A stretch of 64,000 bases of DNA from Gryllotalpicola protaetiae. Its GTDB lineage: Bacteria > Actinomycetota > Actinomycetes > Actinomycetales > Microbacteriaceae. The stretch covers positions 372,001 through 436,000 of the forward strand of contig NZ_CP032624.1 of assembly GCF_003627055.1 (NCBI RefSeq). The letters run 5' to 3'. This document shows positions 8,413 through 17,375 of this stretch, one piece after another. The translations under genes were made by a program, and so were the position numbers. Within the stretch, counting starts at the first letter, position 1. Each line of letters starts with the position of its first letter. The notes beneath the pieces were generated by a model that searched no databases, was not told the origin of the DNA, and worked only from the letters and a program-made list of their open reading frames with translations.

Positions 8413-8418
8413 CAAAGC

Positions 8419-9057
8419 ATGTCTCCAAAAGAGCTCCATGCCGACTCCCCGCCCATCACCGTCAGCATCACCCGCCTCGTCAAGCCGGACAAGATCCCGG
8501 AAGCGACGCGCTGGGTGCAGGCGGGCGTCAATCTCGCCAACCGCTACGACGGATTCCTCGGCTCGGGGTGGGTGCGCGGCACCGCCGACGGCGAGGAGTG
8601 GCACATGCTCTACCGCTTCGCCGATCGCGCGCGGCTCGACGCGTGGGAGAACTCGACGGAGCGCGCGGCGTGGCTCGAGCGCGGCCGCGATCTGGTCACG
8701 CACCAGCGCACCGAGCGGCGCACCGGCATCGAGGGTTGGTTCGACGCGCCGCGGCCCGCGACCGGCGTGCTCGAGGCGCTCGCCGCGCCGCCCGTCGTTC
8801 CTCCCGCCTGGAAGCAGACGATCGCGATCTGGTGCGGCTTCTTCCCCGTGAACGCGGCGTTCACCTACGTCATCTCCTGGCTCTGGCCGAGCTTCGGCCT
8901 GCTGCCGATCTGGCTGCGCTGCCTCATCTCGACCGCGATCCTGTGCCCGATCATGGTGCCGTTCGTGCTGCCCGTCGTGACCGGGTGGCTCAGGCCATGG
9001 CTGACGGCTCAGCCGAGGAGGTCGTCGACGGTCGTCAGCTCGATGAGGGGCGCGTAG
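8419..9057 (+). CDS. Antibiotic-biosynthesis-monooxygenase-fold protein with C-terminal membrane anchor
   Basis: 212 residues. The N-terminal half (about 14-95) is an ABM-type ferredoxin-fold domain (ITRLVKPDKIPEATRW, FLGSGWVRG, YRFADRARLDAWENS), a family of small oxygenases or heme/quinone-modifying enzymes. The C-terminal part has two hydrophobic stretches, about 128-150 and 155-185, so the domain is probably tethered to the inner membrane. Its last 49 nt overlap the 3' end of the hydrolase gene on the other strand. Divergent from the LLM oxidoreductase with a shared promoter; the pair may act on the same compound, but that is inference. Confidence 0.82.
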   Translation: MSPKELHADSPPITVSITRLVKPDKIPEATRWVQAGVNLANRYDGFLGSGWVRGTADGEEWHMLYRFADRARLDAWENSTERAAWLERGRDLVTHQRTERRTGIEGWFDAPRPATGVLEALAAPPVVPPAWKQTIAIWCGFFPVNAAFTYVISWLWPSFGLLPIWLRCLISTAILCPIMVPFVLPVVTGWLRPWLTAQPRRSSTVVSSMRGA

Positions 9058-9554
9058 AGGGCCATCGCGTCGAGCGCGCGCTGATGATCTGCGGCTGAAG
9101 CCCCGGCGCAGGCGTCCGTCGGCACGAGCACGTGCACGCCGTCGTCCGCGGCGGGCAGCGCCGTCGAGAGCACACAGCAGTCGGTCGACACGCCGGTGAG
9201 CACGATCTCGGATGCCCCGTGCAGCGCCGCCTTGAGCTCGAGCCCCCACTTGCCGAAGCTCTCGCGGGTCACGACCGGGCGCCCCGCCGCGAGACCCTCG
9301 ATCTCCGGCGTGAACGCGTACAGCGGGTCGCCGGCGGGCACGAGCGCGAACGGCCACTGCGCGAAGTACGGCACCCAGGCGCCGCGCGGCTCGGCCGGTG
9401 CGACATAGCGCGTGAACACGACGCGATTGCCGAAGGCGGGCATGAGACGGCGGATGCCTACGCTCGCGGTCTCGTAGTCCGGCGACGCCCACGGCGAGTC
9501 GTGTGCGAAGACGTTCTGCATGTCGACGACGACGAGCCAGGCATCCGTGCTCAT
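9009..9554 (-). CDS. Isochorismatase-family cysteine hydrolase
   Basis: 181-residue member of the isochorismatase/nicotinamidase fold. The catalytic triad is Asp11 (VVDMQNVF), Lys102 (ESFGKW) and Cys127 (GVSTDCCV), with Cys126 beside it. The family hydrolyses amides or vinyl ethers such as N-carbamoyl compounds, nicotinamide or ureidoacrylate. The gene is coupled by an ATGA overlap to the upstream NCS1 permease, so its substrate is probably a heterocycle-derived amide imported by that permease. Specific activity cannot be assigned. Confidence 0.9.
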   Translation of the reverse strand: MSTDAWLVVVDMQNVFAHDSPWASPDYETASVGIRRLMPAFGNRVVFTRYVAPAEPRGAWVPYFAQWPFALVPAGDPLYAFTPEIEGLAAGRPVVTRESFGKWGLELKAALHGASEIVLTGVSTDCCVLSTALPAADDGVHVLVPTDACAGASAADHQRALDAMALYAPLIELTTVDDLLG

Positions 9555-11017
9555 CGCTCGCCGCCCTCCTGTCGCCGCACGGCGCCCGCGCTGAACAGCG
9601 TGCCGACGAAGCCGATCAGCAGCGCGAGAATCACGCCGAGATTCGCTCCGGCCCAGTCGCCCTTTACGCCGCCGAGCCCGAGCGGGCCGAGCAGATAGCC
9701 CTGCCACGTCAGCCAGGACGCGTAGGTGTTGGTCACGAGCCCCCAGCCGATGGCCGTTCCCACGACGACGAGCGCGACCGGCAGCCAGCGGACCGAGCCG
9801 TAGCGGCCGCGCGGGTCATAGAGGGCCGGCTGGTCGTACTCCTTCCGGCGCAGCAGGATGTCGGCGAGCATCACGCCCGCCCACGCCGCGATCGGCACGC
9901 CCAGCGTGATCAGGAAGCCCTCGAAGGTGTAGATGAAGTCTCCCGCGAAGAACACGATGTAGACGGCGCCGATGATCATGATCACGCCGTCCACGCCGGC
10001 GGCCGCGTAGCGCGGGATCCTGACGCCGATCGAGAGCAGCGACAGCCCGGACGAGTAGATGTCGAGCGCTGCCCCGCCGATAAGTCCCAGCACCGCGACG
10101 ATCGCGAACGGGATGAGGAACCAGGTCGGCAGGATCGTTGCGAGCGCGCCGATCGGGTCGCCGTTGATGGCCGTGTTGAGCGTCTTCGACGATCCGGCGA
10201 GCAGCATGCCGAAGAAGAACAGCACGAGGGGCGCGACCGAGCCGCCGAGGGTGGTCCAGAACACGATGCCGCCGCTGCGGGCGCTGCGCGGCAGGTAGCG
10301 CGAGTAGTCGGCCGCGGCGTTCACCCACCCCAGCCCGAAGCCCGTCATCATCAGCACGAGGCCGCCGATGACGGCCGGGAAGGAACCGGCCGGAAGCGCG
10401 GTGACGGCTCCCCAGTGGATGTGCCCGGCCACCAGTACGAAGTAGACGACCGTGAGCACGCCCGTCACGACGGTGATGATCACTTGCAGGCGCATGACGA
10501 TGTCGAAGCCGAAGACACCGGCGCCGATGACGAGCACGACCACCACGATGAGCGAGACGATCTTCGTGGGCGTGCCGCCGCCCCAGCCGAGCGCGCTGAG
10601 AACCGTCGAGGTCGCGAGCACGGCGAGCGCGGCGAGCACCGTCTCCCACCCGACGGTCAGCACCCACGAGATGAGGGAGGACAGCCGGTTGCCGTTCACC
10701 CCGAACGCGGCGCGGCTCAGGACCATCGTCGGCGCGGAGCCCCGCTTGCCCGCGATCGCGATGAATCCGCACAGCAGGAACGAGATGACGATTCCGAGGA
10801 TGCCGACGATCGTCGCCTGGGCGAACGAGATGCCGTAGCCGAGCAGGTACGCGCCGTATCCCAGCCCGAGGACCGACACGTTCGCGCCGAACCAGGGCCA
10901 GAACAGGGTGGCCGGGCGGCCCTTGCGCTCGGACTCGGGGATGGGGTTCAGGGCGTTGAGCTCGACGGCGAAGCCCGCGGGCGCTGCGTCGCGCGTGGCA
11001 TCTGTGCTAGTGGCCAT
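9551..11017 (-). CDS. NCS1-family nucleobase:cation symporter (cytosine permease type)
   Basis: 488-residue polytopic membrane protein, about 12 hydrophobic segments, of the nucleobase:cation symporter-1 family. It opens with a short cytosolic tail ending NPIPESERKG, then TLFWPWFGANVSVLGLGYG, the pattern of cytosine/purine permeases. Probable role: sodium- or proton-driven uptake of a pyrimidine, purine or related ring compound. Start ATG 11017 is preferred over an upstream in-frame codon because it is 19 bp from the divergent FBP gene. It forms an operon with the downstream isochorismatase-family hydrolase. Confidence 0.9.
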   Translation of the reverse strand: MATSTDATRDAAPAGFAVELNALNPIPESERKGRPATLFWPWFGANVSVLGLGYGAYLLGYGISFAQATIVGILGIVISFLLCGFIAIAGKRGSAPTMVLSRAAFGVNGNRLSSLISWVLTVGWETVLAALAVLATSTVLSALGWGGGTPTKIVSLIVVVVLVIGAGVFGFDIVMRLQVIITVVTGVLTVVYFVLVAGHIHWGAVTALPAGSFPAVIGGLVLMMTGFGLGWVNAAADYSRYLPRSARSGGIVFWTTLGGSVAPLVLFFFGMLLAGSSKTLNTAINGDPIGALATILPTWFLIPFAIVAVLGLIGGAALDIYSSGLSLLSIGVRIPRYAAAGVDGVIMIIGAVYIVFFAGDFIYTFEGFLITLGVPIAAWAGVMLADILLRRKEYDQPALYDPRGRYGSVRWLPVALVVVGTAIGWGLVTNTYASWLTWQGYLLGPLGLGGVKGDWAGANLGVILALLIGFVGTLFSAGAVRRQEGGER

Positions 11018-11022
11018 GTGGT

Positions 11023-11028
11023 TAGGCT
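11023..11028 (+). promoter_or_regulatory. -10 box TAGGCT of the FBP-domain gene
   Basis: TAGGCT lies 8 nt before ATG 11037, predicting a leaderless or near-leaderless transcript. The whole divergent space is only 19 bp, so the -35 region must lie inside the permease gene. Confidence 0.5.
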
Positions 11029-11036
11029 GGCACACC

Positions 11037-11525
11037 ATGAGGGCTCTGACCGAGGAAGACATCCGCGGCGCGTTCGTGAACGCGACGGCAGATCAACTCG
11101 CACGGCTGCCCCTGCCCGGCCTCCACGAGACCATCTGGGAGGATCGGGAGTTCCTGGGATGGCGCGACGGGCAGGCCGCGCAGCTCGGCTACCTCGTGCA
11201 CTGGGACGATGGCGAGCAGCGACCGGTCGGCATCGTCGTGCGCGCCGCGGGCGGCTCGATGCGGGCGGGCATCGCCGCGATGTGCTCGTTCTGCCACTCG
11301 CCGCAGCCGGCGACGCAGGTGCGCATGTTCTCTACCCCGCGCGCTGGCGACGCCGGCCGGAACGGCGACACCATCGGCACCTACATCTGCGAGGACCTGG
11401 CCTGCTCGCTGCTGATCAGGCGCCAGCCCCCGCACCTGAACCCGCCGCAGCTGATCGCCCAGCGCGGGGCGGCTCTGCTGCAGCGGGTCCAGTCGTTCAC
11501 GTCGAACGTGATGCGCGCGGCGTAG
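11037..11525 (+). CDS. FBP-domain (FusB-type treble-clef zinc finger) protein
   Basis: 162 residues. The C-terminal half is the FBP_C treble-clef zinc finger: Cys83-S-F-Cys86-His87 and, after about 30 residues, Cys118-E-D-L-A-Cys123. This domain is the EF-G-binding part of FusB/FusC proteins, which rescue elongation factor G from fusidic acid, and is widespread in actinobacteria as stand-alone proteins of unknown function. Probable role: ribosome or EF-G associated factor. The gene ends 12 nt from the aceB stop on the other strand. Confidence 0.85.
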   Translation: MRALTEEDIRGAFVNATADQLARLPLPGLHETIWEDREFLGWRDGQAAQLGYLVHWDDGEQRPVGIVVRAAGGSMRAGIAAMCSFCHSPQPATQVRMFSTPRAGDAGRNGDTIGTYICEDLACSLLIRRQPPHLNPPQLIAQRGAALLQRVQSFTSNVMRAA

Positions 11526-11537
11526 GCGGTCTGCCGG

Positions 11538-13172
11538 TCAGGCCGCCACCTTCACCGCGCCCGTGCGCACGTCCTCCGACAGGTAGTCGGCGTACGCGCC
11601 CGTCGTGAGGAACAGCGGGAACTCGGTGCCGAGCGTGACCTCGGCGAACACCCGCGCCGCGTCGAAATAACGGTCGCCGTCGAACGCCGGCAGCTCGGCG
11701 AGCACGTCGACGAGCACGTTCTCGACGAGGTCGGCCGTGACGGGAGTGCCCTCGGCGGTGGTGACCCCCTGGCGGATCCACTGCCACAGCTGCGAGCGGC
11801 TGATCTCGGCCGTCGCCGCGTCTTCCATGAGGTTGTCGATCGCGGCGGCGCCGTTCCCGCGCAGCCAGCTCTCGATGTAGCGCAGCCCGACGGACACGTT
11901 GGTGCGCACCCCCGCGTCGGTGACCGTCGCCCCGGGAATCCGCAGATCGATCAGCTGGGAAGCCTCGACCGCCACGTCCTCGCGCAGCCGATCGAACTGG
12001 TTCGGCTTCTGGCCGAGAACACGATCGAACTGGGCGCGCGCGATCGGCACGAGGTCGGGGTGCGCGACCCACGAGCCGTCGAAGCCATCGTCGGCCTCCC
12101 TGCCCTTGTCGTTCGAGACCTGCTCGAGCGCGCGGGCGTTCGCCTCCGGGTCCCTACGGTTCGGGATGAAGGCGCTCATGCCGCCGATGGCATATGCCCC
12201 CCGCTTGTGACAGGTGGCGACGAGCAGTTCGGTGTACGCCCGCATGAACGGCACCGTCATCGTGACCTGCGACCGGTCGGGCAGCACGAAGGCGGGGCCG
12301 CGGTCGCGGAAGTTCTTGATGACGCTGAAGATGTAGTCCCAGCGACCGGCGTTGAGGCCGGCGCAGTGCTCGCGCAGCTCGTACAGGATCTCGTCGAGCT
12401 CGAACGCCGCGGTGATCGTCTCGATCAGCACCGTCGCGCGGATCGTGCCGTGCTCGAGGCCGAGCGCGTTCTCGGTGAAGGTGAACACGTCGTCCCACAG
12501 TCGCGCCTCGAAGCGGTTCTCGATCTTCGGCAGGTAGACGTAGGGGCCGGTGCCGCGCGCGATCAGCTCGTGCGCGTTGTGGAACAGGTAGAGGCCGAAG
12601 TCGACGAGCGAGGCGGATGCCGGTGCGGCGGTGCCGGGCGCGTCGACGTACTTCAGGTGGCTCTCCTTGAGGTGCCACCCGCGCGGGCGGAACACGATCG
12701 TCGGCGTCGTGTCGCCGAGTCGGTATTCCTTTCCCTCTGGCGTCGTGAAGTCGATCTGCCGGCGGATCGCGTCGAACAGGTTCGTCTGCACGGCGATGAC
12801 GTTCGCCCAGGTGGGCGACGACGCGTCCTCGGCGTCGGCGAGCCACACCTTCGCGCCCGAGTTGAGCGCGTTGACGGTCATCTTGCGGTCGGATGCCGGG
12901 CCGGTGATCTCGACGCGGCGGTCTTCGAGCCCGGGGCCGGCGCCGGCGACGCGCCAGCTTGCGTCCTCGCGGACCCGGCGCGTCTCGGGCGGGAACTCGG
13001 GGTCGATGCCGCGGCCGATGTCGTCGACGCGGATGCGGCGCTCGCGGATCCGCTCGGAGCGGCGTCCCGCGAACACGCTGTGCAGCTGGGCGAGGAACGC
13101 GAGCGCCTCCGGCGTCAGGATCTCGTCCTGACGCGGGGCGGGCTCCCCCGAGAATTCGATGTGCTTGGTCAT
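11538..13172 (-). CDS. aceB: Malate synthase A
   Basis: 544-residue malate synthase of the A type, which condenses glyoxylate with acetyl-CoA to malate in the second step of the glyoxylate shunt. Family signatures include VWLADAEDASSPTWANV, RPRGWHLKESH, YLPKIENRFEARLWDDVF and the cofactor and substrate region HCAGLNAGRWDYIFS; the length is normal. It follows aceA on the same strand with a 29-nt gap and a GGGAG ribosome-binding site, so the two form an operon used during growth on acetate or fatty acids. Confidence 0.97.
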   Translation of the reverse strand: MTKHIEFSGEPAPRQDEILTPEALAFLAQLHSVFAGRRSERIRERRIRVDDIGRGIDPEFPPETRRVREDASWRVAGAGPGLEDRRVEITGPASDRKMTVNALNSGAKVWLADAEDASSPTWANVIAVQTNLFDAIRRQIDFTTPEGKEYRLGDTTPTIVFRPRGWHLKESHLKYVDAPGTAAPASASLVDFGLYLFHNAHELIARGTGPYVYLPKIENRFEARLWDDVFTFTENALGLEHGTIRATVLIETITAAFELDEILYELREHCAGLNAGRWDYIFSVIKNFRDRGPAFVLPDRSQVTMTVPFMRAYTELLVATCHKRGAYAIGGMSAFIPNRRDPEANARALEQVSNDKGREADDGFDGSWVAHPDLVPIARAQFDRVLGQKPNQFDRLREDVAVEASQLIDLRIPGATVTDAGVRTNVSVGLRYIESWLRGNGAAAIDNLMEDAATAEISRSQLWQWIRQGVTTAEGTPVTADLVENVLVDVLAELPAFDGDRYFDAARVFAEVTLGTEFPLFLTTGAYADYLSEDVRTGAVKVAA

Positions 13173-13201
13173 GATGTGCTCCCTGTTTCAGATGGGGCGG
13201 C

Positions 13202-14515
<1,314 letters not shown>

Positions 14516-14561
14516 GTTGTCTCCTTCGACGGTGTTCGGATGCCTGAGACCAGGTTCACCC

Positions 14562-14616
14562 GCGGAAAACCGGCGGTGAAGGAATCCGTTTACAGAAATT
14601 TGCGGCTTTTTCTGCG
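14562..14616. promoter_or_regulatory. aceA/regulator intergenic region with candidate RamB-type sites
   Basis: The divergent space holds CAGAAATTTGCGG (14593-14605), close to the corynebacterial RamB site ((A/C)A(A/C)(A/C)TTTGCAAA). TTTCTGCGG follows at 14608-14616 and CCGCGGAAAACC around 14560-14571. The repeated TTTGCGG/TTCTGCGG words suggest a regulator array between the two promoters. Confidence 0.45.
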
Positions 14617-14662
14617 GATCAGAAGGCTGACGGATGCCTGCGCGCCGCCCATCATGGAAGGC

Positions 14663-16090
14663 ATGGACTCGCTCACCATCGGCCGACGCATCCGCCAGCT
14701 CCGCTCCGAGAAGGGGCTGACGCTCGAGACGCTCGCCACGGCGATCGACCGTGCGCCGAGTCAGTTGTCGGTGATCGAGAACGGCCGCCGCGAGTTGAAG
14801 CTGAGCGAGGTGAACCGCCTGGCCGACGCGCTCGGCGTCGAGGTCGACGCGCTGCTGTCGAGCGAGGCGCCATCGAAGCGCGCCGGCCTCGAGATTGCCC
14901 TCGAGCGGGCGCAGCGCGGGCCGCTGTTCGCCTCGCTCGGGCTGCCGGCGCTGCCGCTGCGCAAGACGCTCTCCGACGAGGCGATCGAGACGATCCTCAC
15001 GCTCCATGGCGAGCTCGAGCGGCTGCACACCGAGCGGGCCGCGACGCCGGAGGAGGCACGCCGGGCCAACACCGAGTTGCGCGCCGAGCAGCGAGCGAAG
15101 AACAACTACTACCCGGAACTCGAGAAGGCGGCCCGCGAGCTGCTCGCCGCCATCGGCCACCGCGGCGGCCCGCTGTCGCAGCGGGCGACCGGCGAGCTGG
15201 CATCCCACCTCGGCTTCACCCTGCACTACGTGCACGACCTGCCCGCCTCGACCCGCAGCGTGACCGACCGCGAGCACGGGCGCATCTACCTTCCGATCAA
15301 GCAGGCGGGCACCGACCCGCGCACGGCGCTGCTGCAGGCGCTCGCGGCGCACGTGCTGGGGCGCCCAGAGCCGAAGGACTACGGCGAGCTGCTGCGCCAG
15401 CGGGTCGAGACCAACTATCTCGCCGGCGCGCTGATGGTGCCCGAGGCGAGCGCCGTCGACTTCCTCGAAGACGCGAAGCGCGCTCGCGAGCTCTCCGTCG
15501 AGGATCTGCGCGACGCCTTCGCCGTGTCGTACGAGACGGCGGCGCACCGCTTCACGAACCTCGCCACCGAGCACCTCGGTATCCCGGTGCACTTCCTCAA
15601 GGTGCACTCCTCCGGCGCGATCTCGAAGGCATACGAGAACGACGGCGCGCTGTTCCCGACCGACGCCCTCGGCTCGGTCGAGGGCCAGCTGGTGTGCCGC
15701 TACTGGAGCGCCCGGCAGGTGTTCGAACGTGAGGACCGGCTGTCGCCGTACCACCAGTACACGGACAAGCCTGTCGGCTCGTACTGGTGCACGTCGAAGA
15801 TCGAGTCGTCGACGAGCGGCGACTTCTCGGTGTCGGTCGGCACGAAGTTCGCGTTCACGAAGTGGTTCCGCGGCCGCGACACCGCGGTACGGCTCACGTC
15901 GACGTGCCCGGACCCCGCCTGCTGCCGCACACCGGATGCCGAGCTCGCCGAGCGTTGGAGTGAGAACGCCTGGCCGAGCGCGCGGCTCAACTCGTCACTG
16001 CTCGCGGCGATGCCGACGGGAACCTTCACGGGCGTCGACCGCGTCGCGGTGTATGAGTTCCTAGAGGCGCATGCGCCGCATGATGGGTAG
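14663..16090 (+). CDS. XRE-family short-chain acyl-CoA regulator (RamB/ScfR type)
   Basis: 475-residue regulator with an N-terminal XRE helix-turn-helix (about 4-60, [20 protein letters not shown]), a central IrrE/ImmA-like segment around 230-310 and a C-terminal ScfR domain with the cysteine-rich end [19 protein letters not shown]. Corynebacterial RamB of this architecture represses or tunes aceA, aceB and acetate genes; here it lies directly divergent from aceA, so the same role is very likely. An in-frame ATG 9 nt upstream is an alternative start; neither has a clear ribosome-binding site. Confidence 0.92.
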   Translation: MDSLTIGRRIRQLRSEKGLTLETLATAIDRAPSQLSVIENGRRELKLSEVNRLADALGVEVDALLSSEAPSKRAGLEIALERAQRGPLFASLGLPALPLRKTLSDEAIETILTLHGELERLHTERAATPEEARRANTELRAEQRAKNNYYPELEKAARELLAAIGHRGGPLSQRATGELASHLGFTLHYVHDLPASTRSVTDREHGRIYLPIKQAGTDPRTALLQALAAHVLGRPEPKDYGELLRQRVETNYLAGALMVPEASAVDFLEDAKRARELSVEDLRDAFAVSYETAAHRFTNLATEHLGIPVHFLKVHSSGAISKAYENDGALFPTDALGSVEGQLVCRYWSARQVFEREDRLSPYHQYTDKPVGSYWCTSKIESSTSGDFSVSVGTKFAFTKWFRGRDTAVRLTSTCPDPACCRTPDAELAERWSENAWPSARLNSSLLAAMPTGTFTGVDRVAVYEFLEAHAPHDG

Positions 16091-16118
16091 AGGCGCACGC
16101 CCCCCAGGGCGCCCAGAT

Positions 16119-16457
16119 CTAGATGGCGCTCGGCGATCCGGCGGCCTTGAGGTACTCGGCCGCCTCGTTCTCCGCCATCAGCACCATGCCGCGCACACCG
16201 TGCGACGAGCGCGACATCGCGTCGATCCAGACGCGGTCGAGCTCGGGCGGCTTGCTGCCCGAGAACCGGAACTGCAGCGGAATCCCGGGCGAGATCCACA
16301 GGCTGACCCGGCCGGAGCCGTGCTCGGCCGGGATCGTCCAGTTGAGCAGGAACGACTCCTGCAGCCGCAGCTTCGCGACGATGGCGATCTTCAGGTGCGC
16401 GAGCGCGCGATCGTCGACTTCGTACTCGGCGCCGGTTCCGTAGACGAGGTATCCCAC
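16119..16457 (-). CDS. DUF7882 family protein
   Basis: 112-residue protein of a small actinobacterial family often mislabelled as DNA ligase. Conserved pattern: MGYLVYGTGAEYEVDDRAL at the start, LRLQESFLLNWTIP, then SLWISPGIPLQFRFSGSKPP. It is soluble, with no motif for DNA ligation. The GTG start at 16457 follows TAGCCT by 6 nt, so the gene is likely leaderless and has its own promoter even though it lies behind the hydrolase gene. Function unknown. Confidence 0.82.
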   Translation of the reverse strand: MGYLVYGTGAEYEVDDRALAHLKIAIVAKLRLQESFLLNWTIPAEHGSGRVSLWISPGIPLQFRFSGSKPPELDRVWIDAMSRSSHGVRGMVLMAENEAAEYLKAAGSPSAI

Positions 16458-16463
16458 TACGCC

Positions 16464-16469
16464 AGGCTA
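16464..16469 (-). promoter_or_regulatory. -10 box TAGCCT overlapping the upstream stop codon
   Basis: On the - strand TAGCCT (16469-16464) precedes the GTG start at 16457 by 6 nt. Its first three bases are the TAG stop of the alpha/beta hydrolase gene. Confidence 0.5.
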
Positions 16470-17303
16470 CAGTCCGTGCTCGCGCAGCCAGTCGATCGCG
16501 AGCGGCAGCGCGCGCAGCACCGACACGTGCCCGTCCTCAGCGAGCCACCACGACGTCGCGCTCGGCAGCGCCCGCAGCAGACGCGTGGCATGCCCGGCGG
16601 GCACCATGCGGTCTTGCTCTCCCTGCACGATCAGGACATGGGCGCGGATGCCTGACAGCTCGACACCCCAGTCGAAGACGAACGCGCAGTCGTCGTCGAC
16701 CTCGCCGCCGTCGGCGAGCTCCGCCGCGGCCATGGCGTCCTGCCCGAGCTCCGCCCACTCCCCCTCGAGCGCGGCCCAGTCGGCCGCGATGAACACCTCG
16801 GGGTCGAACTCCGCGGTCTCCTGATAGGCGGCGCGCGCCGACAGCCCCTCGGTCGCGGCGCGCAGCGCACGCGGGTCCGCCATGCCGTCGAACCAGCCAG
16901 GGTCGTCCGTGCGATACGGCCCGACCGAGGCGAAGGTCGCGACGCCGACCGCGCGCTCCCCCGCGAGCGCCCCGAGCGCGAGCGCGTGCGGGCCGCCGCC
17001 CGACGAGCCGACGGTCGCGAACCGCTCGACCCCGAGATGGTCGAGCACCGCGAGCGCGTCGCGCGCTGAATCCGCCACGCTCCGCCCCACCAGCCGCGTG
17101 GAACCGCCGTTGCCAGCGCGCGCGACCGAGATCACGCGGGCACCCACTGCCTCGGCCGCAGCCCGCACCGGCCCGATGATGCGACCGGTGTGCGGCGTAC
17201 CCGAATGCCAGACCAGGACCCGGTCACCGCTGCTTGCGCCCGTGTCGTAGAACCGCAGCACGCGACCGTCGGGCAGGGTGAGCTCAGCCCCGGCATCCGT
17301 CAT
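16467..17303 (-). CDS. Alpha/beta hydrolase
   Basis: 278-residue alpha/beta-fold hydrolase. The nucleophile elbow is G-S-S-G-G with Ser101, the oxyanion region is HSGTPHTGR (33-41), and the catalytic His lies in AEDGHVSVL near the C-terminus. It resembles proline-iminopeptidase/epoxide-hydrolase-like members with no signal peptide, so a cytoplasmic esterase or peptidase is likely. The gene is divergent from a glycosyltransferase 72 bp away. Substrate not predictable. Confidence 0.88.
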   Translation of the reverse strand: MTDAGAELTLPDGRVLRFYDTGASSGDRVLVWHSGTPHTGRIIGPVRAAAEAVGARVISVARAGNGGSTRLVGRSVADSARDALAVLDHLGVERFATVGSSGGGPHALALGALAGERAVGVATFASVGPYRTDDPGWFDGMADPRALRAATEGLSARAAYQETAEFDPEVFIAADWAALEGEWAELGQDAMAAAELADGGEVDDDCAFVFDWGVELSGIRAHVLIVQGEQDRMVPAGHATRLLRALPSATSWWLAEDGHVSVLRALPLAIDWLREHGL

Positions 17304-17375
17304 CTTCGACTCCGTTCGAAAGCCTCGCCTGTGCACTTTCTCAGCGCCGGGCGGGATAACGTCTTCTAAGCAATC

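Noticed and set aside
9503-11608. Long + strand frame opposite the NCS1 permease
   Set aside because: Highly charged (His/Asp/Arg) translation typical of the complement of a membrane protein gene.
14516-15754. Upstream extension of the isocitrate lyase frame
   Set aside because: Antisense to the RamB-like regulator; no known domain, and the ribosome-binding site at 14515 fixes the real start.
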